Made by a program: the position numbers and the translations under genes. From Brevundimonas sp. MF30-B (GTDB taxonomy: Bacteria > Pseudomonadota > Alphaproteobacteria > Caulobacterales > Caulobacteraceae), in contig NZ_CP038440.1 of NCBI RefSeq assembly GCF_004683885.1, positions 1,956,001-2,020,000 of the forward strand: a DNA stretch of 64,000 nucleotides, in the 5' to 3' direction. How positions within the stretch are numbered: position 1 is the stretch's first letter; each line of letters opens with the position of its first letter. The notes under the pieces were generated by a model. That model worked only from the letters and a program-made list of their open reading frames with translations, did not search any database and was not told where the DNA came from. Shown here piece after piece: positions 36,007 through 44,651 of this stretch.

Positions 36007-36219
36007 ATGGGGCGTTTTCTTGATGAAGTGCGCGATGATCATCCGGCCTATCGGCTGGAGTCGGGAGACGACGGCCTCACGCTCATCCGTAGACGGGGGC
36101 GGGAGGACGAATTCAATCGATTGGCCCGCTCGCTCATCGACGGCGGACACGACGACGTCGTCGTCTTCCCCACGCCGGACGACGAAGGTTATGAGAGGGT
36201 GTTCGTCGTCCCTCTTTGA
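36007..36219 (+). CDS. Hypothetical 70-residue acidic protein
   Basis: A short acidic protein (MGRFLDEVRDDHPAYRLESG ... DDVVVFPTPDDEGYERVFVV). No family recognised. It has a clear start and stop, strong third-position GC and a mixed alpha/beta pattern, so it is likely real. It stands alone between two minus-strand genes. Confidence 0.5.
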   Translation: MGRFLDEVRDDHPAYRLESGDDGLTLIRRRGREDEFNRLARSLIDGGHDDVVVFPTPDDEGYERVFVVPL

Positions 36220-36321
36220 GCCACGCCCATCAGATCAGCCGCCGCCTGAAGGGCGGAGACGCCCCTCGAGATCTGCACTGCGGCCGGACCGCTTATACCC
36301 GAGCCGTCGAGGACCACGCGA

Positions 36322-37956
36322 CTACAGCGTCGAATTCCAACGGGCGTTGGGCCCCGGTTTGAACCGGCCGACGACGATGAGCCCGTCGGGCCTGAAATCC
36401 CGCTCGAGGCCGCCGTTCAGCTCATGCTTGACGAGGCGGTCGATCAGACGGCTTCCGAATCCCGTCCGCTCCGGGGGGCGCACGGGCGGCCCGCCCCGCT
36501 CGCGCCAGGTCAGCGCCACCTCCTCGCCTTCGAGCGTCCAGGTCAGATCGACCCGTCCCTGAGGCCGCGACAGGGCCCCGTACTTCAGACTGTTCGTCGT
36601 CAGCTCATGCAGACACATGCATAGGGCCAGCGCCGCCTCCGGAGGCAGCAGAACCGAAGGACCGGTCATGCAAACCTGTTCTGGCCCGCTGGGGCCGCCG
36701 CAGCGGGCCGCGACTTGGCGAATGTCCACGGCCGACCAGGTGGTTTGGGTGAGGAGGTCATGCGCCGCCGCCAAGGCGCCCAGGCGCTGTTCGAATTTCG
36801 ACTGCAGCTCGCGCTCCGCGCCCCTGAAGGTCTGAGCCGAGAGGGACTGGATCGTCGCCAGGGTGTTTTTGACGCGGTGGTTGAGCTCATTGATCAGGAG
36901 CATCTGCCGTTCCTGGCGCCGCAGGAGCTCGGCGGACGCCTCGCTGAGCGCGGCCTGAATGCGGTCCAGGTTGACGACCCGGACAGGCTGTCGAGCCACG
37001 AGCCGCCCAGCGGCGATGGACCGAGCGTCCTGCTCCAGGGCGCGAATGTCGGCGGACAGGGCCTGGCTCTGCCTGCGCGCCGCCCACAGGCTCGCGGCCC
37101 CCAGAGCCGCCAGCAGGAGGATCAGGGCCAGGGCGTTCAGCCAGACAGGCTGCAGTACGAAGGCGCGGGGCATGACCACCATGGTCGTCCAACCGGAGAG
37201 CCTGGACTGATGGTAGGCCACGACCGTAGGCAGCCCCTCGAAAGATCGACTGGCGGTGACGCCTTCGGGCGCCTCGGTCATTGCGGCGATCATGGGTTCT
37301 GTCGCGGAGCGACCCACGAACCGTTCGAAATGCCGGGATCGCGAAACCACGTGTCGACGCGTGTCCACCAGGGTCACCATCGCCGCGTCGGGAAGCCCCC
37401 ACGACGCCTGCTCTGACAGGAAGATGCGGGGGTCGATCCACAACTGTACGACGACGTCCCGGGTCGTGTCGGGGGCGGGCGCTGAGATCACGACGGCGGG
37501 CGGCCCGTCCGGCCCGGCAACCAGGTCCGAAACCGTCGTACGCTGATGGGCGGACCTGGGATGCGAGGCGCTCTGTGCGACCGGATCCGCCTGCTGCGCG
37601 GCAGATCCGGCGGACGGCGCCGGAGGTCCAGGAAACGGGCCATCCGCGCCGCCGACCCTGGCGAGCACCCCTGCTGGAAGCTCGGCGCGCTCGATGCGGC
37701 GGTCCAGCCGCGCCCAGTCTCCAGCGGCGACCGCGTCCGATTCCGCAAGCGTCTCGGCGGTCGCCGACAGGGTCGCCAGCTGGAGATCGACCGCGGCGGA
37801 GGCCGAGCGCGCGCTCGCCAGCAGGGCGAATTCCTGGGCGCGCCGGACCTCGAAAATGTTGAGGCCGAGGAGGACCGCCAAGGCCAGGACGCCCGGCAGG
37901 AACACCGCCGCCGCGAATATCGCAAGCCGTCCCTCGATGGATTGGACCGCAGCCAT
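36322..37956 (-). CDS. Membrane sensor HWE histidine kinase (periplasmic Cache-like)
   Basis: A 544-residue kinase. One helix at residues 12-33 and another near 275-297 enclose a periplasmic region of about 240 residues that looks like a double Cache sensor (VVISAPAPDTTRDVVVQLWI, VAYHQSRLSGWTTMVVMPRA). After a HAMP-like linker comes LLINELNHRVKNTLATIQSL (phospho-histidine in ELNHRVKN) with an HWE-type ATPase (CMCLHELTTNSLKYGALS, GFGSRLIDRLV). Its kinase half closely resembles that of the MHYT kinase at 26.4 kb, suggesting common origin with exchanged sensors. Confidence 0.9.
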   Translation of the reverse strand: MAAVQSIEGRLAIFAAAVFLPGVLALAVLLGLNIFEVRRAQEFALLASARSASAAVDLQLATLSATAETLAESDAVAAGDWARLDRRIERAELPAGVLARVGGADGPFPGPPAPSAGSAAQQADPVAQSASHPRSAHQRTTVSDLVAGPDGPPAVVISAPAPDTTRDVVVQLWIDPRIFLSEQASWGLPDAAMVTLVDTRRHVVSRSRHFERFVGRSATEPMIAAMTEAPEGVTASRSFEGLPTVVAYHQSRLSGWTTMVVMPRAFVLQPVWLNALALILLLAALGAASLWAARRQSQALSADIRALEQDARSIAAGRLVARQPVRVVNLDRIQAALSEASAELLRRQERQMLLINELNHRVKNTLATIQSLSAQTFRGAERELQSKFEQRLGALAAAHDLLTQTTWSAVDIRQVAARCGGPSGPEQVCMTGPSVLLPPEAALALCMCLHELTTNSLKYGALSRPQGRVDLTWTLEGEEVALTWRERGGPPVRPPERTGFGSRLIDRLVKHELNGGLERDFRPDGLIVVGRFKPGPNARWNSTL

Positions 37957-38116
37957 CAGAGCTCTCCTCCGGCTCAGCCCCCGGGAAGCCGCCTATCCGG
38001 AAAACCTGTGTCTGTGGTGTCGGTCTCCGACGCAACATCATAGGTTGGCCCGGCCGGGACGCTGCGCGACGGCAGCCCTGCCGCGCGGCGCGCCGGCCCC
38101 AGTCGGCCGGTCGTCA

Positions 38117-40186
38117 TCAGGGCTTGCGCTGATCAACCGGACAACCGCCGGCCTTGGTGGGCGTCCGGCGGGACGATTCCGACATCCGCCCTTCAACTGC
38201 AGCCAGCAGACGGCCCGGCGTGATGGGCTTGGCCAGATGCTCGTCGGCTCCGGCGGCGATGGCGTCCGCACGATGCTGCGGAAGGGTGTTGGCCGTCAGC
38301 ATGATCACCGGGATCGACCGCGCCTGCTGGCCGGCGTCTCCCCGCCGCAGTCGGCGGGTGGCTTCAAGCCCGTCCATCACCGGCATCATCATGTCCATCA
38401 GAACCAGGTCGAAAGGCTCGGTCCGAAGCGATTGCAGCGCCTGGCGGCCGTCTTCCGCAAAGCTCGTCGCAAAGCCGAAGCTCTGCAGCATCAAGCCCGC
38501 CACTTGGCGGTTCGTGGGATGGTCGTCGACGACGAGGATGCGCAAGGCGCCTGTCGTGACGGCGCGCTCGTCTGACGATGGAGACGCCTCGGAAGTCTCG
38601 ACGACCTCAAGGCGCAGGGCGAATCCAAAGATCGACCCGCTGTCGGGCGTTGACACGCATTCGAGCTCTCCGCCCAGCGCCCGGACGAGATCGCGGGCGA
38701 TGGAAAGGCCGAGACCGGACCCGCCGAAGCGCCGCGTGATGGTCCCGTCGGCCTGCTGGAAGCGATCGAATATGATCTCTCGGGCTTCCGGCGCGATGCC
38801 GATGCCCGTATCGGCGACTTCGAACCTCACGACGTCGCCGTCGCGGGTCGCTGTCAGCGACACCGAACCGACCTGAGTGAACTTGACCGCGTTGGAAAGA
38901 AGATTGCCCAGCACCTGCTTCAGGCGCGTCCGGTCGGTGACAGCCACACGCCTGACATCGTCGGGGATAGTCGCGGTGAGCGTCAGTCCCTTGCCCTGCG
39001 CCTCCGATCGGAACAGCTCGGTGACTTCCTCAAGGGTCTGGCCGATATCCGTAGGGGCCGGGTCCAGCTTCAATTCGCCCGCATCCCCACGCGCGATGTC
39101 GAGCACGTCGTCGATCAGACGTCCCAGCTGATCCGCCGCCCCCGCCAGGATGTCGACCAGCTTGCGCTCCTCGGACGGGAGGTCCGCCGACGCCAGTAGA
39201 CCGGCGCAGGCCGAGATGCCGTTGAGCGGGGTTCGAAGCTCGTGGCTCATCGTGGCGAGGAAGGCCGTCTTCGCCTGGTCGGCGGCCTCGGCGCTCGATT
39301 TCGCCGCCGCCAGTTCGCGCGCCTGGGCCCGGCGCTCGGAGATGTCGCGGATGTTGGCGTGGATCCGGGTCCGGCCGCCGTCATGCGTCACCGACATCCA
39401 GAGTTCGATGTCCAGCTCGGAACCGTCGCGGCGCACGGCCGGCAGTTCGAGACGACGCCCCAGACGCGCTGCGCCGCTGCGGCGCCATTGGGCCATGCCG
39501 GCCCTGTGACGATCTCGGAACGCGGGCGGAATAATCAGTGTGATCTCGGATCCGACGGCTTCGGACGCCGGATGCCCGAACAGGCGCTCCGCGCCCCCTG
39601 ACCAAGACAGAACAACGCCCTCCTCGTCGCAGTCGATGAGGGCGTCCGCCGAAGCGGTCAGCGCCTGTCGGAGGGCATGGCCGCGATGGCGATCCGCGAG
39701 CTCGGCTTCGCAAGCCTCCGCCGCCAGCCGCAGACGCCGGACGACGACTTCGTCCCGCGTTCTCGGCGCTGGCCCCGCAAGAGACAGGGCGCCGACCGCG
39801 CATCCGTTCACCCGTAGGGGGGCGCCGACATAGAAGCGAACGGCGGGCGCCTCGACCACGTAGCGATTGGACGCGAACCGGGCGTCATTCAGCGTATCCT
39901 CGACCCACACGATTTCATTCGGCGACTGCAGAACGTGGTCGCAGAAGGAGTCGCGACGATCCACGGGGCTGGGTTCGACCCCGTGGGCGCCGATGATCCA
40001 GAGGACGTCGGCGTCGAGCAGTCCGACAACGCCGACGTCAGCGGCGGAGAGATCGGCCGCCAAGGCGACAATGGCGCTCAGACCCGCATCAGGCGCGCGG
40101 CCTGCCAGACCCAGCGACCTGACCATGTCGAGCCGCCGCTGCTCGTTATCCCCGTCCGAAATCCTGTCCAAGGCGGCGTTCTCCAT
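38117..40186 (-). CDS. GAF-PAS hybrid histidine kinase with receiver
   Basis: A 689-residue cytosolic hybrid kinase: GAF domain (about 10-165; DSFCDHVLQSPNEIVWVEDT), PAS (170-290; ADALIDCDEEGVVLSWSGGA), HisKA with FLATMSHELRTPLNGISACA (phospho-histidine in SHELRTPL), ATPase (LGNLLSNAVKFT, DTGIGIAP, GGSGLGLSIA), and a receiver with LVVDDHPTNRQVAGLM and the phospho-acceptor in LVLMDMMMPVMDGLEATR. The ATG at 40186 opens MENAALDRISDG. It is divergent from the response-regulator/glycan operon, so it is the likely phosphoryl donor for that operon's Hpt and regulator. Confidence 0.92.
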   Translation of the reverse strand: MENAALDRISDGDNEQRRLDMVRSLGLAGRAPDAGLSAIVALAADLSAADVGVVGLLDADVLWIIGAHGVEPSPVDRRDSFCDHVLQSPNEIVWVEDTLNDARFASNRYVVEAPAVRFYVGAPLRVNGCAVGALSLAGPAPRTRDEVVVRRLRLAAEACEAELADRHRGHALRQALTASADALIDCDEEGVVLSWSGGAERLFGHPASEAVGSEITLIIPPAFRDRHRAGMAQWRRSGAARLGRRLELPAVRRDGSELDIELWMSVTHDGGRTRIHANIRDISERRAQARELAAAKSSAEAADQAKTAFLATMSHELRTPLNGISACAGLLASADLPSEERKLVDILAGAADQLGRLIDDVLDIARGDAGELKLDPAPTDIGQTLEEVTELFRSEAQGKGLTLTATIPDDVRRVAVTDRTRLKQVLGNLLSNAVKFTQVGSVSLTATRDGDVVRFEVADTGIGIAPEAREIIFDRFQQADGTITRRFGGSGLGLSIARDLVRALGGELECVSTPDSGSIFGFALRLEVVETSEASPSSDERAVTTGALRILVVDDHPTNRQVAGLMLQSFGFATSFAEDGRQALQSLRTEPFDLVLMDMMMPVMDGLEATRRLRRGDAGQQARSIPVIMLTANTLPQHRADAIAAGADEHLAKPITPGRLLAAVEGRMSESSRRTPTKAGGCPVDQRKP

Positions 40187-40426
40187 TCCAGACACCCATG
40201 ACAACGTTAAGTTAAGGCCCGGTTGAGCCGTGGAGGGTCTGAGAAACTCTGGCGAGAGTCCGGGGCCGGGCGGAGATCCGTGGATGCAGTCTTCACGGGG
40301 CGTGTCTCTTTCCCGATCCGGCGGACGCGCAGCGCCGGAATCGTCAATGCGGATGTCAGCGTAGGCATTGCTTAACCCCGGCGGGGCCACCCTGCGTTGG
40401 GGGCTGAGTGTGGAGTAAAACGGCCC

Positions 40427-40831
40427 ATGGCTGCGCGGACCATCCTGATCGCCGACGATGACCCCCTGCTCCGCGCCCTGCTGGTGCACCGCCTGTCAGC
40501 GGACGGTTACGACGTGGTGACCGCCGAGGACGGCGGCGAGGCCCTCGCCGCCATCGCCGAACACCAGCCGGACCTCATCGTTCTCGATGCCCTGATGCCG
40601 GTCATGGACGGGTTTGAACTGTTGCGGCGGCTGAAGACGGGCCGCCTGACCGACGCTCCGATCATCATGCTTACGGCGTTGCGACGCGATCAGGACGTCG
40701 TCGGCGCCCTTCAACTCGGCGCGGCGGACTATCTGGTCAAGCCCTTCATTCCCGACGAGCTGAGTGCGCGGGTCCGGCGCCTGCTGCACGATGTTCGGCC
40801 GGAAGGGGGAGGCATCCGTGATCGTGCTTGA
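40427..40831 (+). CDS. Single-domain response regulator
   Basis: A 134-residue CheY-like receiver: ILIADDDPLLRALLVHRLSA with the acidic pair, the phospho-acceptor Asp in LIVLDALMPVMDGFELL near residue 54, the Thr/Ala switch IIMLTAL and LVKPFIPDEL. There is no output domain, so it would act by protein contact. It is the first gene of a five-gene overlapping operon and overlaps the next by 14 bases. The ATG at 40427 has GGAG upstream at slightly long spacing. Confidence 0.92.
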   Translation: MAARTILIADDDPLLRALLVHRLSADGYDVVTAEDGGEALAAIAEHQPDLIVLDALMPVMDGFELLRRLKTGRLTDAPIIMLTALRRDQDVVGALQLGAADYLVKPFIPDELSARVRRLLHDVRPEGGGIRDRA

Positions 40832-41876
40832 GCCGGCCGCCGTCGTTCAGCCCGATCTTCAGACGCTTTACGCTTCGGCGGTGGCCGACAGGCTTGCCGG
40901 ACGTGCTGCGGCGGCGGTCCCCAAGCTGCAGCACGTCCTCGCGTCGCGTCCCGACGATGTCGACGCCCGGCTCAACCTCGGACTCGCTCTGCTGGCGATG
41001 GGTGTCTCGGAAGACGCCGGGACGGCGTTCAAGGATGTGATCGCCCGGGCCCCGGACTATGTCGACGCCCATATAGGCCTGGCGCGCGCCAGACGACACC
41101 AGGGGGACCTCGAAGCCGCGCGCAGAAGCGTCGACCACGCCCTGAGTCTGGCTCCTGGGCATCCGGACGCCCTCGCCCTTGCGGACGCCCTGAAGGCGGG
41201 GCCGATGTGGCGGATCGACCTGTCCGCCGCACGAAGCCGGTTGACAGGCGGCCTGCCCGACTGGACCGAAGCGCGACTGTCGGCGTCCCGCGCGATCGGA
41301 GCGTCATGGACGGCAGGCGGCGGTCTGGAGATCACACGGCGCTTCAAGGACACCGACGCCTATCTCGAGGCCCGCGCGGATCGCCGCCTCACCGGCGGTT
41401 CGGCCTGGGTCTCTATCGGCGGCGCCCCGTCGGCCGACTATCGGGCCGAAATCGCCGTGGCCGGCGGCGGCCGGGTGACTGTCGCATCTGGCTTGGCGGT
41501 CACCCTTGAAGCGTCAGCGTCCCGGTACGGCTCCGGCGTGGTGACGGGGATCCATCCGGGCTTCGCCGCGGACCTGGCCGGCGACCGGCTCCAGGTCTGG
41601 GCGCGCTGGATCAACGTGCGCGATGAGGCCGGCGAGCCCCGCCAGGGCTATTCGGTCCAGGCGCGTTGGCAGGCGACCGGGCGTCTGGCCCTCCGGACCG
41701 GCTTGTCGGACGCCCCCGAGACTTCGGAAGGCGTCACGGCGGATGTGACGTCCTGGAGCGCGGGGTTCGATCTGAGCCTGTCGGACCGGCTGATGCTGCG
41801 CGTCGGCCATCTCTCCGAGGATCGCGGCGCCTACGCGCGCAGGGAGATGGCGGTCGGCCTCGGCTGGCGGTTCTGA
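40818..41876 (+). CDS. TPR/YaiO-type outer-membrane beta-barrel protein
   Basis: A 352-residue protein. Residues about 10-130 are tetratricopeptide repeats (LASRPDDVDARLNLGLALLA; YVDAHIGLARARRHQGDLEA; ARRSVDHALSLAPGHPDALA). Residues 135-352 alternate polar and hydrophobic residues as an outer-membrane barrel and end in the aromatic terminus GLGWRF, as in YaiO. No signal peptide is visible at the GTG start (40818, seven bases after GGAAGGGGGA) or upstream in frame. This resembles exopolysaccharide exporters with TPR scaffolds, but the missing signal needs explaining. Confidence 0.75.
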   Translation: MIVLEPAAVVQPDLQTLYASAVADRLAGRAAAAVPKLQHVLASRPDDVDARLNLGLALLAMGVSEDAGTAFKDVIARAPDYVDAHIGLARARRHQGDLEAARRSVDHALSLAPGHPDALALADALKAGPMWRIDLSAARSRLTGGLPDWTEARLSASRAIGASWTAGGGLEITRRFKDTDAYLEARADRRLTGGSAWVSIGGAPSADYRAEIAVAGGGRVTVASGLAVTLEASASRYGSGVVTGIHPGFAADLAGDRLQVWARWINVRDEAGEPRQGYSVQARWQATGRLALRTGLSDAPETSEGVTADVTSWSAGFDLSLSDRLMLRVGHLSEDRGAYARREMAVGLGWRF

Positions 41877-42937
41877 TGAGCGGTCTGCAGTTCATCTGGA
41901 CCCTGTCGGTCGCGCTCGCGGCCTTCGCCCTGGCCTGGATGGCCGCCCTGATCATGGCGCGCGTCTTTCGCGAGCGGTCCGCGGCGCGGCGCGAACGGAA
42001 CCGACGCCTTATCCACCAGGCCTTTCTCGACATCATGGCCGGCTCGGGAGACGCGATCGGGCGCCTGCGGAGCGTCCGGCAGCGCGCGCGGACGATGGCC
42101 GAAGCCCTGCTCGGGGTCATGGCTCTGGTCCGCGGAGCGGAGCGCGACAGACTGATCCGCGTCCTCGACGCCTTCGGCGTTCAGCGGTCCTTCGAACAAC
42201 GGCTGTCGCGCGGTTCCCTGGCCGGGAGGCTGGCGGCGGCCGAAGCGCTGTCGATCTTCCCCGGCCGAGACACCGCAGTCACCCTGCGGCGCGCCCTCGA
42301 CAGCACGCGCTCCGTGGAACTGCGCGCAAGCCTCATGAGGTCCTTGATCGATCTCGGCGCTCCGCCAGACCTTGAGACCGTCTTGGACGACCTCGGGCGC
42401 CGGGGCGGCTCTGAGTCCCTTGTCTACGCCCCGCTGATCGGCTCGATCGTCCAGGCGGATCCTCTCGCGGGGCTTGAGGCCTTCGCTGGGCCTGCCTTGG
42501 CGAGCGAGGGGCGTCTGGTCCTGGCCGAGGCTCTGGGCCGCAGCGGAGACTACAGGGTGCTGGAGACCCTGTGTCTGGCGGCCCGCGCAGCCGACACGGA
42601 GCTTCGCATCGCCGCCTTGAGGGGCTTGGCGGCGCTCGGTCACCCCGCCGCCCAGCCTGCTGTCTTGGAAGGGCTTGAGGACCCCGTGTGGATGGTTCGA
42701 TCAGCCGCCTGCGAAGCCTCGGGCCGCATCGGCCTGCGCGCCGCGATTCCGCGGCTGGCGGATCAGCTGGGAGATCCGATGTGGTGGGTCCGCTTTCGCG
42801 CCGGAGAGGCGCTGTGGGCCCTGGGCGAGCCAGGGCGCGCCCAGCTTCACCGCAGCCTCGCGGAGGGCTGCAGCATCGCTCGCCGGACCGCCTCCATGGT
42901 CCTGGCGGAGCACGGACCGAGGCCCAAGGCCGCCTGA
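41876..42937 (+). CDS. HEAT-repeat membrane-anchored protein
   Basis: A 353-residue protein with one N-terminal transmembrane helix (LQFIWTLSVALAAFALAWMA then ALIMARVF), followed by cytosolic HEAT/PBS-lyase repeats through the C-terminus (LRIAALRGLAALGHPAAQPA; VRSAACEASGRIGLRAAIPR; VRFRAGEALWALGEPGRAQL). HEAT arrays are protein scaffolds, so it may bring the glycosyltransferase, receiver and Hpt together at the inner membrane. It overlaps the genes on both sides (TGATG), giving strict co-expression. Confidence 0.88.
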   Translation: MSGLQFIWTLSVALAAFALAWMAALIMARVFRERSAARRERNRRLIHQAFLDIMAGSGDAIGRLRSVRQRARTMAEALLGVMALVRGAERDRLIRVLDAFGVQRSFEQRLSRGSLAGRLAAAEALSIFPGRDTAVTLRRALDSTRSVELRASLMRSLIDLGAPPDLETVLDDLGRRGGSESLVYAPLIGSIVQADPLAGLEAFAGPALASEGRLVLAEALGRSGDYRVLETLCLAARAADTELRIAALRGLAALGHPAAQPAVLEGLEDPVWMVRSAACEASGRIGLRAAIPRLADQLGDPMWWVRFRAGEALWALGEPGRAQLHRSLAEGCSIARRTASMVLAEHGPRPKAA

Positions 42938-44373
42938 TGGGGATCGTCGTCGAGGGACTGCAGCGCGCGGCCGAAATCATATCGCTTTTCGTGATCGGCA
43001 CGGGACTGCTCCAGAACGCCCTGTACCTCGTCCAGCTGGCCCTGGCCGCCGCCGCCTTGATCCAGACCCCGCCCGCCGCGTCGGGCGGGCTGCTGTGGCG
43101 CCGTTACGCGGAAGCGGCGCCGCCCATCGCCCTGCTCGCGCCGGCCTTCAATGAGGCGATGACCATCGCGCAAAGCGTGCGCTCACTTCTATCGCTCCAC
43201 TATCCCAGCTTCGAGATCATCGTCATCAATGACGGGTCTCACGACGAGACCCTGCAGGTCCTGATCGACACCTTCGAACTCAGCCCCGTCGATCGCCACT
43301 ACGATCTCGCCATCCCGCATGCGCCCATCCGCGGAGTCTACAGCGCCGCCCACCAGCCGCGTCTGGTGGTCATCGACAAGGAGAACGGCGGCAAGGCCGA
43401 CGCTCTGAACGCCGGCATCAATGTCTCCAGGGCGCCGATCTTCTGCTCCATGGATGCGGACTCCCTGCTGGAGCCGGACGCCCTGCTTCGGGCGGTGAAA
43501 CCCTTCGTCGAGGATCCGGAGCGGACCGTCGCCGTCGGCGGCACGGTCCGCATCGCCAACGGCTGCACCATCTCCCATGGACGAGTCCTAGAGGTTCGGC
43601 CGCCCCGCAATATCCTGGCGCTGCTGCAGACCGTAGAATACCTTCGCGCCTTCCTCATGGCGCGGCTGGCCTGGAGCCGGATCAACGCTCTCACCATCAT
43701 CTCGGGCGCCTTCGGCCTGTTTCGGCGCGCCCGCGTCATCGAGGTCGGCGGCTATACGCACGGCACCGTCGGGGAGGACATGGAGCTCGTCGTCAAACTG
43801 CATAGGCTGATGCGCGACAAGCGTCTGCCATATCGCGTCGCCTTCGTGCCTGAGCCGGTCTGCTGGACGGAGGCGCCCGAGGATCTGCGCGTCCTCGGCC
43901 GACAGAGGGCGCGATGGCACCGCGGCGCATTGGAAACCTTCGAGCGTCATCGCGACATGCTGGTCAAGCCGAGATACGGCCGTGTCGGGATCGTGGGATT
44001 CGGCTACATCCTGCTGGTCGACGTGCTGGGACCGATCGTCGAGCTCCTCGGGTACCTGCTCATACCGCTGTTCTGGGCCGCCGGTCTTCTCTCCACCCCG
44101 TATCTTCTGGCCTTTTTGGCGGTCAGCTTCACCTTCGGCGTGGTGATCTCGGTCGGCGCCCTGGCCCTCGAGGAATCGGAACTGCGGCGTTTTCCCCGAG
44201 CGCGCGACCTCGTCCTGCTCACGGCGGCGGCGGTGCTCGAGAACTTCGGCTACCGCCAAATCAACAACATCTGGCGGCTGCGCGGCGTGTGGCAGTATCT
44301 CAGGCGCAGCCAGTCCTGGGGCACGATGACGCGCAAGGGCTTTGCTCAGGCGCCCGGAGCGCCTGCGCCATGA
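42937..44373 (+). CDS. Processive family 2 glycosyltransferase, membrane bound
   Basis: A 478-residue GT2 enzyme. A membrane helix (AEIISLFVIGTGLLQNALYL) precedes the catalytic domain, which has APAFNEAM, IVINDGSHDETLQVL, SMDADSLLEPDAL (the DxD region), GEDMELVVKL and QRARWHRG. The last motif is the QxxRW-type signature of processive synthases such as BcsA and PgaC. Three further helices follow (about 365-465). It probably polymerises and extrudes a surface glycan across the inner membrane. There is no PilZ domain. Confidence 0.92.
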   Translation: MGIVVEGLQRAAEIISLFVIGTGLLQNALYLVQLALAAAALIQTPPAASGGLLWRRYAEAAPPIALLAPAFNEAMTIAQSVRSLLSLHYPSFEIIVINDGSHDETLQVLIDTFELSPVDRHYDLAIPHAPIRGVYSAAHQPRLVVIDKENGGKADALNAGINVSRAPIFCSMDADSLLEPDALLRAVKPFVEDPERTVAVGGTVRIANGCTISHGRVLEVRPPRNILALLQTVEYLRAFLMARLAWSRINALTIISGAFGLFRRARVIEVGGYTHGTVGEDMELVVKLHRLMRDKRLPYRVAFVPEPVCWTEAPEDLRVLGRQRARWHRGALETFERHRDMLVKPRYGRVGIVGFGYILLVDVLGPIVELLGYLLIPLFWAAGLLSTPYLLAFLAVSFTFGVVISVGALALEESELRRFPRARDLVLLTAAAVLENFGYRQINNIWRLRGVWQYLRRSQSWGTMTRKGFAQAPGAPAP

Positions 44374-44651
44374 GTACCGATCCTCTCGCCGCCTTGAAGC
44401 GCCGGTTCCTCGACCGCTGTCGCGAGGATCATGATCGCCTGACGGCTGGCCTCGCGGGCGAGGAGCTGGACCGGCTCGTCCACCGGCTGGCCGGAATCGC
44501 CGGTTCATTCGGCTTTGTCGAGCTCGGTGAGACAGCGGCCCGGATCGACATGGCGCGCAGCGAGGGCGTCATGCCCTCTCGGGGTGATCTGGAGGCGCTC
44601 TCTCGAGCGCTCGAAGCGCTCCGCGACCCCGACCGCAGCGGCGCGCGCTAG
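44370..44651 (+). CDS. Hpt-domain phosphotransfer protein
   Basis: A 93-residue helical protein with the Hpt signature LVHRLAGIAGSFGFVELGET, whose histidine (about residue 38) accepts a phosphoryl group. It overlaps the glycosyltransferase stop by four bases (ATGA) and ends the operon. With the receiver at 40.4 kb and the hybrid kinase at 38.1-40.2 kb it completes a His-Asp-His-Asp relay within one locus. Confidence 0.88.
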   Translation: MSTDPLAALKRRFLDRCREDHDRLTAGLAGEELDRLVHRLAGIAGSFGFVELGETAARIDMARSEGVMPSRGDLEALSRALEALRDPDRSGAR

